Shown: positions 11,246-22,509 of the stretch, in pieces | How the letters are laid out: every line of letters starts with the position of its first letter | How positions within the stretch are numbered: position 1 is the first letter of the stretch | Origin: Plantago ovata | Lineage: Eukaryota > Streptophyta > Magnoliopsida > Lamiales > Plantaginaceae | Length of the DNA: 64,000 nt | Assembly (NCBI GenBank): GCA_028274465.1 | Contig: CM051455.1 | Location: 131,040,096 to 131,104,095, forward strand | Direction: 5' to 3' | Program-made: the position numbers and the translations under genes | The notes under the pieces: model-generated | What the model was told of the DNA's origin: nothing | The model's database searches: none | What the model saw: the letters and a program-made list of their open reading frames with translations, nothing else

Positions 11246-12234
11246 TCGATACGAAGGTTCTTTTGGCAGACTCCTTTTGAAGACTCGGTATGCCGAGTGG
11301 TTTTTGTAGTTACTTTCAAATCACATTCGAACAATTTTTATTGTTTGTAATATAAAATTTTAACTGTTGGTAGTCATTCGATGCTTTCTGAAATGCCTTT
11401 GTCTACTTTGAATGATAATTTCGAGAGGGATTCGGTATAAGGCCTCCTATCATAAGATCGGTTTGCCTGGTCGAATCCTCCTTTTGTTGTAACCTTCCCC
11501 TTTGGGGTTTTGTTAATGCAAGTATTGCTTCCGTTTCGATCATATATTATGATTCGTGTATTTGTTTTATTTTTTGTTTGTTCTTTGTTATATCCGTCGA
11601 AATAACAATATACAGAAAAGCCCCGAGTGTCGATCCTTATTAGAAGATCGAGGGATCCTAGGATAATCGTTAGACAAGTACAAAACCCGTCGGTTGTCTT
11701 CGTCGAATGTTATCTTTACCTCGAAATTGTATTTCGAGGTGGAATATCATCGAGGGGATTGTTGTTTCCGTCGAAATAACATCCTTCGCCGATTTCCTTA
11801 AGTCTTGTGGACCTTTTTTATGATTAATGGTCGTATTTATATGAGATTTGCCCGTCGGCTATCATCTTATAAATCGAGATTAGATGGCTCGAATTTATTG
11901 AGTTTGAGTCGTGTTTTGCCAAAATTCATCCATTCATTCATTCGCGTCCCTCATCAGTGACGACCCTCGGAGGGTGGTGTGATAGAGGGAATTGAGATTT
12001 TTGGGGTTGCTTACAAAAGTTAGTCGATTACGACCCGTAACCATGATATACTCCTCATCAATGACGACCCTCATAAGGTGGTATGTTAGAGGAGTTTGGT
12101 TTTTCAATGTTCATAAACAAGGTTTCTCGTGGATATCTCCTTTCATCAGTGACGACCCATTGGCGAGGGTGGTTTGCTAGAAAGGGTTCGGCTCCTTGCT
12201 ATCTTGATCGAAAGTCTTTCTTCTTGATGCCTGG
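11246..12234. other. Non-coding spacer between antisense gene and pol, with a triplicated motif
   Basis: No long frame. Three related units start near 11948, 12051 and 12137; each carries CATCARTGACGACCC followed by a purine-rich GGTGGT..TAGA segment. The motif TCCGTCGAAATAACA recurs near 11595 and 11768. Tat elements often carry tandem repeats in their untranslated parts, and I infer this is such a region. Confidence 0.6.
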
Positions 12235-13560
12235 TTATGAGTAATACTTCCTGAGGTTCTTGATGTTCCAAGGCCTTTGTACTGCCACTCCTTCGAGGTC
12301 AGAGAGTCGATAACTCTCATTTGACAGAACGGTTGTCACTCTGTAGGGACCCTTCCACGGTTCTTCGAACTTGCCAACACTTTCGAGGATGTTGGTCCTT
12401 CGTAGCACCAAATCTCCTATGTTGAGATCTCTTCCGATGAGGTTTTTGTTATAGGCCTTTGTCATCAAACCTTGATATCTTAAGATTCGACCTCTTGTCT
12501 TCTCCCTTTTGGCGTCGATCATGTATAACTCGAATGCTCGTAGCTCATCATTCTTCTTGGGTTCGTACTCTTGCACTCGGAGGGTTTCTACCGCGATTTC
12601 ACAGGTACCACTGCTTCGGATCCGTACACCATACAGAAAGGCGTTTCTTGGGTCGCTGTTCTTTGAGTGGTTCGGTAGGCCCATAAGACTCCGTGTAGCT
12701 CGTCGGCCCAATCTGCTTTCGATGGTCCCAGGCGCTTCTCAAGATTTTCGATGATGGTTCGGTTAGTGACTTCGGTTTGTCCGTTGGCTTGTGGATGGCC
12801 GACGGAGGTGAAACTTTGCTTGATGCCCAACTCTAAACACCACGCTTTTATCTTCTTCCATGTGAACTGGGTTCCGTTATTTGAGACTATAACCCTCGGA
12901 AGGCCAAAGCGACATATGATATTCCGCCAAATGAAGCTTTGGACAACCCCTTCGGTAATTTTTCCGACTGCCTCGGCTTCGAACCACTTGGAAAAGTATT
13001 CGACGGCCACGATTAGGAATTTCTTCTGATTGGCTATGGTAGGGAGTTTTCCCACAATGTCTATGCCCCACCTATCGAAAGGGCATGAGATTGGGGTTGT
13101 TATCATTGGTTCGCCAGGGGCTGAGCTATTTCGGGCGAACCACTGGCACTCGTCATAAGATTTTGACTTGTTCCTCGAATCTGGAATGAGTGTTGGCCAG
13201 TAAAATCCCTGTCTCCGAACCTTTTTGGCTAAAGTTCTTCCTCCCGAGTGATTGCCGCAACTTCCCGCGTGCACTTCTTCCAAAATGGATCGAGCCTCCT
13301 CTTCGTCTAAACACTTCAAATGAGGACCGTCGAAAGATCTCTTGTAGAGATTCGACCCATCCCACAAGAAATTCTGAGCCCTTCGTTGTAGTCTCCTTGC
13401 TTCATTTCGATCCGTGGGGATGACTCCTTGCTTAAACATCTGCAAAAAATACTTCGTAATAAGTGGTAATCTCTTTTGGGGAATGTGTTTCGATAGGGTG
13501 TTTTTATCACCCTTCGATGGTTTTGTGGTGGAGATTTTCAAGTGTACCTTGATATCTGTC
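12235..13560 (-). pseudogene. Gypsy integrase (broken)
   Basis: Minus strand. The zinc-binding region keeps HAGSCGNHSGG, but the expected first cysteine of the following Cys pair is Tyr (SYDECQ, codon TAT where TGT/TGC is expected). The core keeps the first catalytic Asp (RWGIDIVG) and the Glu (NGQTEV), but the second Asp is Asn (VSNNGTQF). The C-terminal part, LVLRR..GKFEEPWKGPYRV..SYRLSDLEG, lies in another frame: a one-base shift near 12600 separates ..SEAVVP from CEIAVETLRVQEY. The frame ends at 12235. With both a zinc ligand and a catalytic residue lost, this integrase cannot be active. Confidence 0.85.
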
Positions 13561-14620
13561 AACCATTTGTGGTTTGTGTCGATGATGTTGACCTCAGCTT
13601 CCCTCTTCCTCTTGAGGTTGTTTGCTCCAATTGTTGGTTGTTGGACTGTCATGAGGGTTATTTGTCGAGTGGTTATCGTTTGGGCCGAGCTTCCAAACCT
13701 TGCTAAACCATCGACCACCTTGTTTTCGTTTCGAGGTATCTGAGAAATTTCGACACTTTGAAACTTAGTGGTCATGACCTGAAGTTCTGTTAAATACAAC
13801 TTCATCGGCTCTTCCTTCGCCTCGAAAGCACCTGCATGTTGTTGAGCTACCAGTTGTGATTCTTTGTACACATGGACATGCCTAGATCTCCCTTCGAGGG
13901 AGAGTCTGAGACCAATGAGTACCGCTTCATACTCCGCTTCATTTTTTGTTGCAGGAAAAACTAACCGGATCGCAAAGTCCAGCTCTAGGCCATCGGGATC
14001 TGTCATATGCACTCCAACTCCTCCTTGGCCCCTTGTTGAGGATCCATCTACGTATACTTCCCACCGAGCTTCGAGATTCTCCCCTTTTTCTTCCATTTTG
14101 ATGGATAGTACGAGGTTGATGTCTTCGTTAACCCCTAAGAAGAAATCAGCCAAAACTTGAGCTTTTTTCGAGCTGGGACTTTGGAATTCCAGGGCATACT
14201 CCATGAGTTCAACCGACCATCGTATCAATCTCCCTGACAAGTCCGGCTTACCCAGGATCCTCTTCAATGGTTGTGAAGTAAGGAACACTATTTCATGTGC
14301 TTGGAAATAAGGTCGAAGTCGTCTCGAAGCCAATACGACGCTGTAAGCGAATTTTTCGATGTCCAGATAGTTGACTTCGGCCTTAGTGAGGACCTTGCTT
14401 AAATAGTAGATGGGGTACTGTTGGTTATCCTCGATGCGTACCAGAACAGAGCTGACGACCTCCTGAGAAATGGCCACATATAAATACAGGACCTCTCCGG
14501 CCCTAGGCTTCGAGAGAAGTGGCGGCCTGGACAAATCGTCCTTGAGATCGGCCAAAGCCTTTTCACTCTTAGTCCCCCACTCAAAATATTTTGCGTTTCT
14601 AAGAACTTTGAAGAAGGAAG
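13561..14620 (-). pseudogene. Gypsy RNase H plus second (Tat-type) RNase H domain
   Basis: Minus strand. The first part, LYLYVAISQEVVSSVLVR..YPIYYLSKVLTKAEVNY, is the RNase H that follows reverse transcriptase in all gypsy elements. The second, starting WEVYVDGSSTRGQGGVGV, with KNEAEYEAVLIGL and later NENKVVDGLARFG, is the extra RNase H typical of Tat-lineage elements. The frame is open from 14555 through into the integrase. Upstream it is separated from reverse transcriptase by a frameshift near 14580-14640. Confidence 0.85.
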
Positions 14621-15647
14621 GCTCTTCTCTCCCGAACGTGAGATAAAACGACTTAACCCAATTACCCGCCCTACCAACTTCTGGACTTCATTTATGTTTC
14701 GAGGGCTGGGGAACTCTCGAATCGCCTTGATTTTGTCTGGGTTGGCCTCAATTCCTCTTTGAGTGACCATGTACCCTATGAACTTTCCCTCCTTTACACC
14801 GAACGCGCACTTAGAGGGGTTGAGTTTCATGCCAAACTTTCTCAGGATGTCGAAACATCTTCCCAAGTTTTCCACATGCTCCTGTGCCTTCAAACTTTTC
14901 ACGAGCATATCATCGACATAAACCTCCATAGTTTGCCGATTTCCTTTTCGAACATCATGGTCGTTGATAGGTGGCTCCCGCATTTCGTAGTCCGAAAGGC
15001 ATGACTCGAAATGAATAAACTCCTGAGTGGGTGACGAAAGCCGTTTTGTCCATGTCATCCTTGGCCATCGGAACTTGATGGTATCCTTGGAAAGCATCCA
15101 TAAAGCTCAACCTTTCCGCTCCCGCAGTGGAATCGACTAACTGGTCGATTCAAGGGAAAGGGTAAGGATCCCGCGGGCAACGTTTGTTGAGATCCGTAAA
15201 ATCATTACACATCCTCCACTTCCCTTTACCCTTGCTGACAAGCACCACATTGCACAGCCAATTCGAAAAATGGGTCGGCTTGATGTGCCCGGCCCTTAAG
15301 AGTTTGGCCACTTCTTCATCGATTTTCAGGTTCTTTTCTCGGTTGAAGTTCCTTTGCTTCTGACTTACTGGCCTCGCCTTAGGGTCCATGTTTAACCGAT
15401 GTACTATAATTCGAGGGTCAATGCCTCGGAGATCGATCGACCCCCATGCAAAGACGTCCGCATTCGTTTGTAAGAAGAGTGACAATGACAACTCGAGTTC
15501 CTCAGGGAGATCGGCTGCTATCTTGGTGGTTCTTTCGGTGTAATCCTCGAACAAAGAGAGATCTTTGACTTTCGAACAGGGTTCCAAACGCTCCTTGTTC
15601 TCCGAGTGCTCCGAAGGGAAATCTAAAGAGCCTCCTTCGATGATCAT
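14621..15647 (-). pseudogene. Gypsy reverse transcriptase (broken)
   Basis: Minus strand. The N-terminal part reaches CNDFTDLNKRCPRDPYPFP and is followed by an in-frame TGA near 15150 (likely from CGA). After it the frame continues as IDQLVDST..FMDAFQGYHQVPMAKDD and ..MPFGLRNAGATYQR. A small deletion with frame changes follows near 14940-14990. The catalytic motif YVDDMLVKS is present, followed by LNPSKCAFGV and GYMVTQRGIEANPDKI. Catalytic aspartates are kept, but the chain is interrupted at least twice. Confidence 0.87.
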
Positions 15648-15743
15648 ACACTGCTTCTTACCCGAAGGTGCTGACCCCTCACCCTCGGAAGGAAGTACTG
15701 TCTCGACAGATTTTGCTGGTTTCGTCGAGGTACAGTAGCATTC

Positions 15744-16823
15744 TCACGCCTCTTTCGGGCCACCCTTGACCTCGCCCACTCCTACCTTGGTAGGGAACTT
15801 CATCTTAAGGTGGTAGGTAGAAACCACGGCTTGGAACTGGTTGATCCCCAGTCTGCCGAAGAGGATGTTATAACCCATTTCACTGTCCACTACCACATAC
15901 TGGCAATGGTGGGTTACTTTGTTCGGTTTTGTGCCGAGGGAAGTTAGTAACCAAATGGTTCCTAACGGCTTAACCACGGCTCCCCCGAATCCCCAAAGGT
16001 TGGTCGAAACATCCACAAAACCGGTTCCTTCAATTTGCATCCTTTTCAAAGTCGCCACCGTGATCACATTGACCGAGCTCCCTGTGTCCACAAGGACCTT
16101 GCTCACTCCAAATCCTGACACGACCGTGGAAATGACCAGAGGGAAGTTTGGCTCTTGATTTCGAGTAATCTGGGGGTCGGGGACATCTGAAATTTCGAAG
16201 CTCAATGTGATCGGGTGAGCTTCGAGGCTCCCAACATTGAACGTGGGACTTCCTGTTGTGTAAGCACTTCGCATCCTTCGAGTCGTCCGGTCCCTTTCCT
16301 TTCGAGAGTCTCCCCTTGTTGGTCCTCCTGCAACGTACTTGATCTCGCCATGTATGGGTGAATTTTCGAAGTCATCCTCGGACCGAGTCTCTCTAGACTC
16401 TCGAAAGACGGTCAATTGCTGCGGCAGCGGAGGTCTCGGTGGTCGAGAAGCTTCCGATTTTTCGAAGAGTCGAACTGATAAAGCCCCATTCGAGTCCCTG
16501 TACTCTTCGACATACCATTCCGTCACAATGCACTCTAACTCGGCTGTTAGTTTGATGCACCTATCCGGGTCGTGGCCTCGCTGCTTGTGAAACTTACAAT
16601 ACTCTTGTGAATTTCTAGTTGTGTTAGTTTCTTTGTGTTTTCTGGGCCACCTTGTACCGGGTAACCCTTCAACGATGGAGAAAACTTGTCGTTGATGGTA
16701 CTTGATCGTTCTGGGGTTCTCCAGGGGGGCGCTTCTCGGAGTAACCTCTGTCCCTAGGTTGCTCCTTGGCGGGTTCAACTCGATCCTTCCTGGGAGATCT
16801 ATCTCTTCGAGTCGGGATGTCAA
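15744..16823 (-). pseudogene. Gypsy gag C-terminus and aspartic protease
   Basis: Minus strand, 359 codons. A zinc-binding motif YCKFHKQRGHDPDRCIKL (CX2HX4HX4C type) is followed by a charged linker. The retroviral-type aspartic protease has VLVDTGSSVNVI as active site and NILFGRLGINQF as the later hydrophobic strand. It overlaps gag (16669-18159) in a different frame. The overlap could be programmed frameshifting or a mutation; given the other breaks a mutation is as likely. About 100 bp without a frame separate it from reverse transcriptase. Confidence 0.85.
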
Positions 16824-18159
16824 ATGTCAACTTGGATTCTTTGTTCATCATCTCCTCTTCAATGTACTTGTTCACAATGTTAGACAAATCCTCAGGGGTC
16901 TCAGGTTTTTCCCTCGAAACTTCCGACGCGAGCCCCCTGTTTCGAGTGTTAGAGAAAAGGGTCTGTCTTCGAAAATGCATGGGATGATCATCCACTTGTA
17001 ACGCCACGGCGTTGAATCTTTGCCTCCACTTACGAAGGGGTTCATCTTCCTTCTGGACGATATCCTGGAGGCAACTGCTCGCTTGTCTCGACTTCTTGTA
17101 ATCCGTGAAATGACCCAAAAAGGCATGCATCAAGTCTGTGTAGGATCGAATAGATCCTGCAGGCATGTTGTAGTACCACTCCGTGGCTACACCCTCGAGG
17201 GTACCCGGAAAGACGATCACCATGTCCTTCTCAGTGTGTCCATATGTTTGCATCATATTCTCAAACTTGACCCTATGCTCATGGGGACAAGTGGTCCCAG
17301 AGTACTTGGGTAAATTTTTAGGCACTCTCTGGTTCGAAGGGATAGAGTGGCTCATAAGTCTTCGCGGCAGGGGATTGGGTGCGAAGCCCGTTTCTCTAAC
17401 CGGACGTTCTTTTTTCTCGTCATACTTCCTTGCTTCTCTCTCATCTCTCCTTCTAAAGTCATCATGGTCAGAACGGGGTCTTTTAATCTTTTCTTTCTTT
17501 CTCCAATCATGGGCTCGGAGGAGTTCTTCATACTTCTCCATCTTCTTTTCGAGTGTCTTTCTGTCTCTATCGAAATGATCTTCGTCTGAGGTGTCAGAAT
17601 CATCCGGGATCGTATACACCGAGTGGGTGCGTGGACGGACCTTCACGGGTTCATTCCCTTTGCGAGACTGATGCCTCTCTCGAGGGGTTACTATTGTACT
17701 CTCGGCTAAGCTTTCCGTGGTCTTTCGCTTCGAGGGGACCTGAGTTCGACTGTGAGTGCCCTCTGTCCTGGCTGACCGTGCACTACAAATTTGCTGGTTG
17801 CTTCGTGTAGAAACACTTGGCTTTGACTTGTCCTTTACTACCACCGACGCTAGCTGAGGCTTCTTCGGAGGAAGTCTGTTATTGACGACGGTCTCACAAA
17901 CCGTTCTAATGAATTGTGTGAGTTGTCCTTCCGTTATCAATATTTGGGGGCCCGTCGGGGGGGGGGGGAGGGGGGCGAGAGGCTCTGCCGACTCTCCCGA
18001 GTGGGGATTGTCTTGCCGGCTGGACTCCATCGATTCTTCATCTTCTTCTCGTTCAGACTCGGCGTGTGATGGTTCTGGATTCATGGGCACAGGGTTTACA
18101 CTTTCTACAGTTCTGTGTTCTTTGGTGGGGGCTGCTGGGATTTTCTTTTTCTTCGTCAT
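16669..18159 (-). CDS. Gypsy Gag polyprotein
   Basis: Minus strand, 496 codons from ATG at 18159. A basic/acidic Pro-rich N-terminus carries a PLPPPPTG stretch encoded by a G-run at 17956-17977. A long charged region follows (DRDRKTLEKKMEKYEELLRAHDW), then the conserved capsid-like core: LPKYSGTTCPHEHRVKFENMM, GVATEWYYNMPAGSI and ASSCLQDIVQKEDEPLRKWRQRF. This matches the plant retrotransposon gag domain. Reading continues into the protease region only with a frame change near 16700-16820. Confidence 0.85.
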   Translation of the reverse strand: MTKKKKIPAAPTKEHRTVESVNPVPMNPEPSHAESEREEDEESMESSRQDNPHSGESAEPLAPLPPPPTGPQILITEGQLTQFIRTVCETVVNNRLPPKKPQLASVVVKDKSKPSVSTRSNQQICSARSARTEGTHSRTQVPSKRKTTESLAESTIVTPRERHQSRKGNEPVKVRPRTHSVYTIPDDSDTSDEDHFDRDRKTLEKKMEKYEELLRAHDWRKKEKIKRPRSDHDDFRRRDEREARKYDEKKERPVRETGFAPNPLPRRLMSHSIPSNQRVPKNLPKYSGTTCPHEHRVKFENMMQTYGHTEKDMVIVFPGTLEGVATEWYYNMPAGSIRSYTDLMHAFLGHFTDYKKSRQASSCLQDIVQKEDEPLRKWRQRFNAVALQVDDHPMHFRRQTLFSNTRNRGLASEVSREKPETPEDLSNIVNKYIEEEMMNKESKLTFDIPTRRDRSPRKDRVEPAKEQPRDRGYSEKRPPGEPQNDQVPSTTSFLHR

Positions 18160-18227
18160 GGCAGTGGCACAACCACAACTAACACTTAACCTTCCTCTTG
18201 CTCTTCTACTATGGCTTTTCGTCCCGA

Positions 18228-18247
18228 GTTCCCACAGACAGCGCCAA
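18228..18247 (-). other. Gypsy primer binding site region
   Basis: Just inside the 5' LTR on the minus strand: TTGGCGCTGTCTGTGGGAAC. The TTGGCGCYGTCTGTGGGAA string is typical of the start of Tat/Ogre internal regions. Confidence 0.75.
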
Positions 18248-18249
18248 GA

Positions 18250-18744
18250 TGATGCGGGTAAAAAATGGTCAAGTAGGATACATCATCTCCCTTCCCATAA
18301 TACGTAGAGGGATAAGTTTTATCTTGGGGGAAAGGACGTGAACTAGGGACCTGTCGAAGATAAGAGCAGAAGAGTGTTAGGGGGTAAGACCCGATCTACC
18401 TCAGTTAGATCGGGAATGATTTAACGTATCTTGCATGGAAATAATCGGGCAGCACGTGTGTGAAAATGTCTGGGAATAGTGTGTTCGTGATAATAAATGC
18501 ACAAGTATATATAGGATACGATTGTGGGCCCGTGGCTCTGTCATAGGTGCTTGCTAAGAACCGGACAAAAGGACGTCATGTCAGTACTAGGATGTACTAT
18601 GGTCCCCTTCGACCCTTGTCACCTCCGAGGTATCTTGTTCGATAGAGAAGGCAGGGTCGATTCAAAGAGTATGTCGACACCTTCTTCCGTTCGATGGTCA
18701 CCATATCCTTTCGACGTGTAACTTGTCACATAATCTCCTCATCA
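18250..18744 (-). repeat. Gypsy 5' LTR (element orientation)
   Basis: 495 bp, TGATGCGGG to CTCATCA, matched to 6809-7302 at about 97%. Followed on the plus strand by the target duplication CTTTT at 18745-18749. Confidence 0.93.
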
Positions 18745-19160
18745 CTTTTATAATCGTCACCAACAATCTTTTGTGTCTCGAGCTCATCGCAAACAAATTA
18801 CCTTTTAAAATATCAATTACCGACTCACAAGGTAGCATCCGATAGCCGAACCAAGACACAGCCAAATACCACACTTGAGAAGTCAAATGACAACTTCGAA
18901 AAAGATGCTCCACACTCTCTTCATCTTGATCACAGAAACAGCAAGAAGTAGCCATGTCCGCCAGGATAATATTCCTTTTTTAAGATTATCACGAGTTGGC
19001 ACCCTATTCCAAGCCACCTTCCACACAAAACCGTTTACTTTCAATGGTACAAGATTATCCCAAATACGTTCCTTCCTTCCAATTGATGATTTGATCCGCA
19101 TAATTGCTCCCATTCGCAGCTTCAAGCACCTCCAACTGGACCGCATAACCTGATCGACCT
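18745..19160 (-). mobile_element. L1-type LINE, 5' piece: zinc-binding region of reverse transcriptase
   Basis: Minus strand. WDNLVPLKVNGFVWKVAWNR is followed, after a frame change near 18950, by CCFCDQDEESVEHLFRSC and SQVWYLAVSWFG. This is the reverse-transcriptase zinc-binding (zf-RVT) signature of plant LINEs. The frame leads directly into 6808 once the gypsy element is removed. The LINE starts abruptly near 19160, so it is 5'-truncated. Confidence 0.8.
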
Positions 19161-19362
19161 TTTAACTTTGACTTCCGATTATTCTTAAAATATGATAAAG
19201 TATTTAGCAAAATTATATATGAAAATTTAGATTTAGATTTTTATAATATGATTTCGTTAAATATTTTATCACTATAGTTTAAGATTGATCAGAAGTTAAA
19301 GTTGAGATTTGTTGACAAAAAGAGTTAAAATATGACAATTCTGGTAGAATGAAGGGAGTATA
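19150..19362. repeat. AT-rich MITE-type relic ending GAAGGGAGTA
   Basis: Same family as 5385-5600 and 27885-28060. The right end reads AGAATGAAGGGAGTA, the complement of the Stowaway-like start TACTCCCTTC. The left end is not clear. Confidence 0.45.
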
Positions 19363-19364
19363 TA

Positions 19365-19366
<2 letters not shown>

Positions 19367-19402
<36 letters not shown>

Positions 19403-19403
19403 T
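19367..19403. repeat. (TTA)n microsatellite
   Basis: About twelve trinucleotide units directly next to the MITE-type relic. Confidence 0.9.
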
Positions 19404-19404
19404 T

Positions 19405-22100
19405 TGTCGCATTACATGCATGGGGTTGGGGGTGCACCCCACAATATTGTGATGTAAGGGTGTATTAAGTGTTCTATATTTTATTTAATTTGTTTCAAGA
19501 AGAGTTATATTTCAAGTTGGTCGACTCCTAAGTGATGATATCGTGTCCTAAAGAAAATTACATTTCAGTTATGTTTGTATTGAACGGTTGAATGGCGATA
19601 CATCCACCCGGAGCAACTTATCTATTGAAGTAATTTTCAAAAGTTAGCTGTTTATAATTTTTTGCTTTATTACCTAACCTATATCTATCTATATGGTGTA
19701 TATAGTCTCCATTATTTCATTTATTTGCAATACATATTTTTTGGAATAAATTGTATTTGCAATTCAACAAATAAATTTCAAGAATAAGTTGCCTATTTCA
19801 AGAATAAAATTCCAGCCGGCTACAACCGATCATCCATTTTGGACAATAAGTTACCTATTTCAAGTAATCGAATGTCGTACCCTTGACTACGGATCTCTCA
19901 GCTAATTCCGATTTTTTGCATAACGTTGAAAATTCACAATCGTTATACTCTTGAATTCACGCCGGATTTTACCTTGGCAATTTCTTGTATATCATTATCA
20001 TTATCTTTAACATGAAATTAAATAAACATGGAGATAAATAAAACCGTAGCATTAGCTTTGATGAACTCATTAACGCGCGCTAGATGATTAGTTATTTAGT
20101 TTGAACTAAAACTTTATCCGTTCGTTTAATCACTTAATGTAAGTGTTTGTAAAGTAAATGATAATCTAGATTATTTACTAAATATGAAATATAAAATAAA
20201 TCAGACTATGTTATCTTCGTCTGAACATAACTGGACTGAACTGAACTGAATGAAACGGAACTCAACTGAACTTATTTGTATTATAAAATACAATTAAGCA
20301 AATCTGAACTTATCTGAATTCAACTTAAAATAATTAGTTTTCAAAGAACAAATCTTAGTATTTTCTAATAACTTATCTGAGGACCTTATGCCCACTAACA
20401 GTTTATGAAGAAGCCGTTCCAGTTCAGTAAGTTATATTACAATAAATAATTATGGCATATTAACATAAACCACAAACCACGTATACTAATCTCCCATAAA
20501 AGTGGAAGCTGATGCTATTTGGTCATTTGGTTTAGAGTGTATAATTATCAAAATTATAGATTTTTTTTATTATTATTATTTTTTTTTTTTTGCTATTTTA
20601 CACACTTATTTTACCTTAAAACCTTTAACAGTTTCAAAACACTCCGGTTTTAAATTTTGGTCCTACTAATTAAACTGCTATACCGGATCTAACTGTTAAT
20701 CGCATAAAGTTTTCTTCAATGTGAAGTTACTTTTTGCGGGACTAAGCATATTTTAATAATTAGAATATTGAGATCCCATAATATATCAATTATTGACGAT
20801 TAATTGATTGTTGAAATATGACAAAACAATAGTCGACTTTTGCAACAAAAGGTGACTTGATTTTACAAAATGTCGAAAAGCCAAATGAAATAAATACTAC
20901 TGGTAGTACTAATAGTATTATTAATTTATTATTATTATTACTAAATAAATAAACTAAACAAGTTTCAAAGTCCTTTTCACCAAACGTACGTACGAGAGTA
21001 GTTAATTAATTCGTAGTACGCTGCAAGATCAAATGAAATAATAAGATCAAGTTGATTTGTCAATTAATCACAATTAAAGTCCTTAATAGAACCATCATCA
21101 AGTTTTACCACATATCAGCATACAGTATACTTTTTCAATGTTATAGCAGTTTGGTTTAGCTCATTATTGATACGTCGTTGTCATTATTAATAAAGTCCTT
21201 CAAAAACTACAGATTTAGTGATTTACTGTACGTATGGAAGGTTTCTTCGTGTTGCAATCACCAACTTTCTAGATGAAGTCCTGGTTTTAGATATCATCAA
21301 AATATTTCTCCCTCATCTTTTCACATTTGATTTTAAAATTAATATTTTTAAAGTTTATAAAATGTGTTTTATTTAGTTTCATGGTGGAATACACCAATAA
21401 AAAATTGAAAAATGTAAACAAAATCATTAATTAAAAACTAATAAAAAATAAATACGTAAAAAATTAGGAGAAAAGAAACAATGAGAGTTAAATATAAACG
21501 ACTTGTTAAATATACAAATATCAAGACGTACTCTAAAACTTATCATTAGTATTGACAAAATATTTTTTTTTAAATAATTAAAAATAAATAAATGTTTAAA
21601 ATAAATTTGTAAGGGTCATAAACTTAAAATTTACATCACATGTTGAGGTCTCGTTTGCTGATTAACGAACTAATGACAAAAAACATATAATTAAATAAGT
21701 ATTAATGCGTGAGCGCGGTAACTCGCGGATTACTTCCAACAGATACGTCGGCTCAAAAAAGAAATACATTGGATTGCGAAGAGAATGATTAACAGTCACG
21801 GTAATCAGAAATAGGGTTTCGACATTATCAACATAAATTAACTAAAACTATATTCATCAACTCATAAATTTTACAATAATAACTGGTGGAACTTATATAA
21901 TAGTTCATACTTAATCTAACTAGATATTTAACTACTTAAGTAACCTATCATACACCTGGTGGCATCACATGCCTATTATTAAAGTATAAGGATTAAAATA
22001 GACAGAGTTTATATACCTTATCCAACAACAATCATATTCATACAAAAGTATAAACCAATTGAACAACTAAATAAATAATCAAAGAGTGGTAGAGTTAACT
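19405..22100. other. AT-rich intergenic DNA without genes
   Basis: No coding similarity seen. 20206-20345 contains GAACTGAACTGAA repeats and matches, in reverse orientation, the hAT-like relic at 58220-58395. Other content is low-complexity A/T. Confidence 0.5.
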
Positions 22101-22109
22101 TATCGATTG

Positions 22110-22504
22110 GGATTTAGCCCACGAAGCATGCGAATGAGATTCCAGAACTTCCCTTACCCTCGAAATGGAACTTGCTCTCAAGTTCTTTCCAGGACGAGCC
22201 TCCACTCTAAGCAGTCGTGATCACCCCTAGTACAATCGGAGCAACTACCTTGGAACCCTCACCACTTTATTTTTGTTGATGCTTCTTCTCACATGTGGTC
22301 TTAGCCAATACCTTCAAGGACTCTTCAATCTTTGTCACCTCAGTTCAACCCACGAAAGACTGGTCCTGTATTGTTCTAGACTTCTTCATCATATGTAGTG
22401 ATCTCAGGTAGCATCGTTTCTCCATTGCCCCACATAATCATGGACACTTGCTTTCAATCCCACAACCCTGAGTTCATCATATATCCAGTCAATGCATTCC
22501 AAAG
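22110..22504 (-). mobile_element. Decayed Ty3/gypsy internal fragment (distal)
   Basis: On the minus strand this continues the protease region from 25760 once the solo LTR at 22510-25496 is removed. The joined sequence around the CTAAC target can be read as ..VDVSFGMH*LDI, similar to the LGMQWL strand after gypsy proteases. Farther along the sequence is too decayed to assign. Reverse transcriptase was not found. Confidence 0.4.
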
Positions 22505-22509
22505 CTAAC
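22505..22509. repeat. Target site duplication CTAAC, left copy
   Basis: Identical to 25497-25501. Confidence 0.85.

Larger units (their letters stand above)
6809..18744 (-). mobile_element. Ty3/gypsy LTR retrotransposon, Tat lineage, 11.9 kb, decayed
   Basis: Two about 495-bp LTRs (6809-7302 and 18250-18744) begin TGATG and end CATCA and are about 97% identical by eye count. On the minus strand the order is LTR, primer-binding site, gag, protease, reverse transcriptase, RNase H, a second RNase H-like domain, integrase, polypurine tract, LTR. The second RNase H (VYVDGSSTRGQGGVGV) and an extra gene antisense to gag-pol between integrase and the 3' LTR are hallmarks of the plant Tat group (Ogre/Retand relatives). 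Stops and frameshifts in gag-pol make this copy non-autonomous. It sits inside a LINE and is itself interrupted by a Cassandra TRIM at 8524-9161. Confidence 0.93.

Noticed and set aside
13864-14160. Plus-strand frame opposite RNase H
   Set aside because: Antisense shadow of the gypsy pol reading frame.
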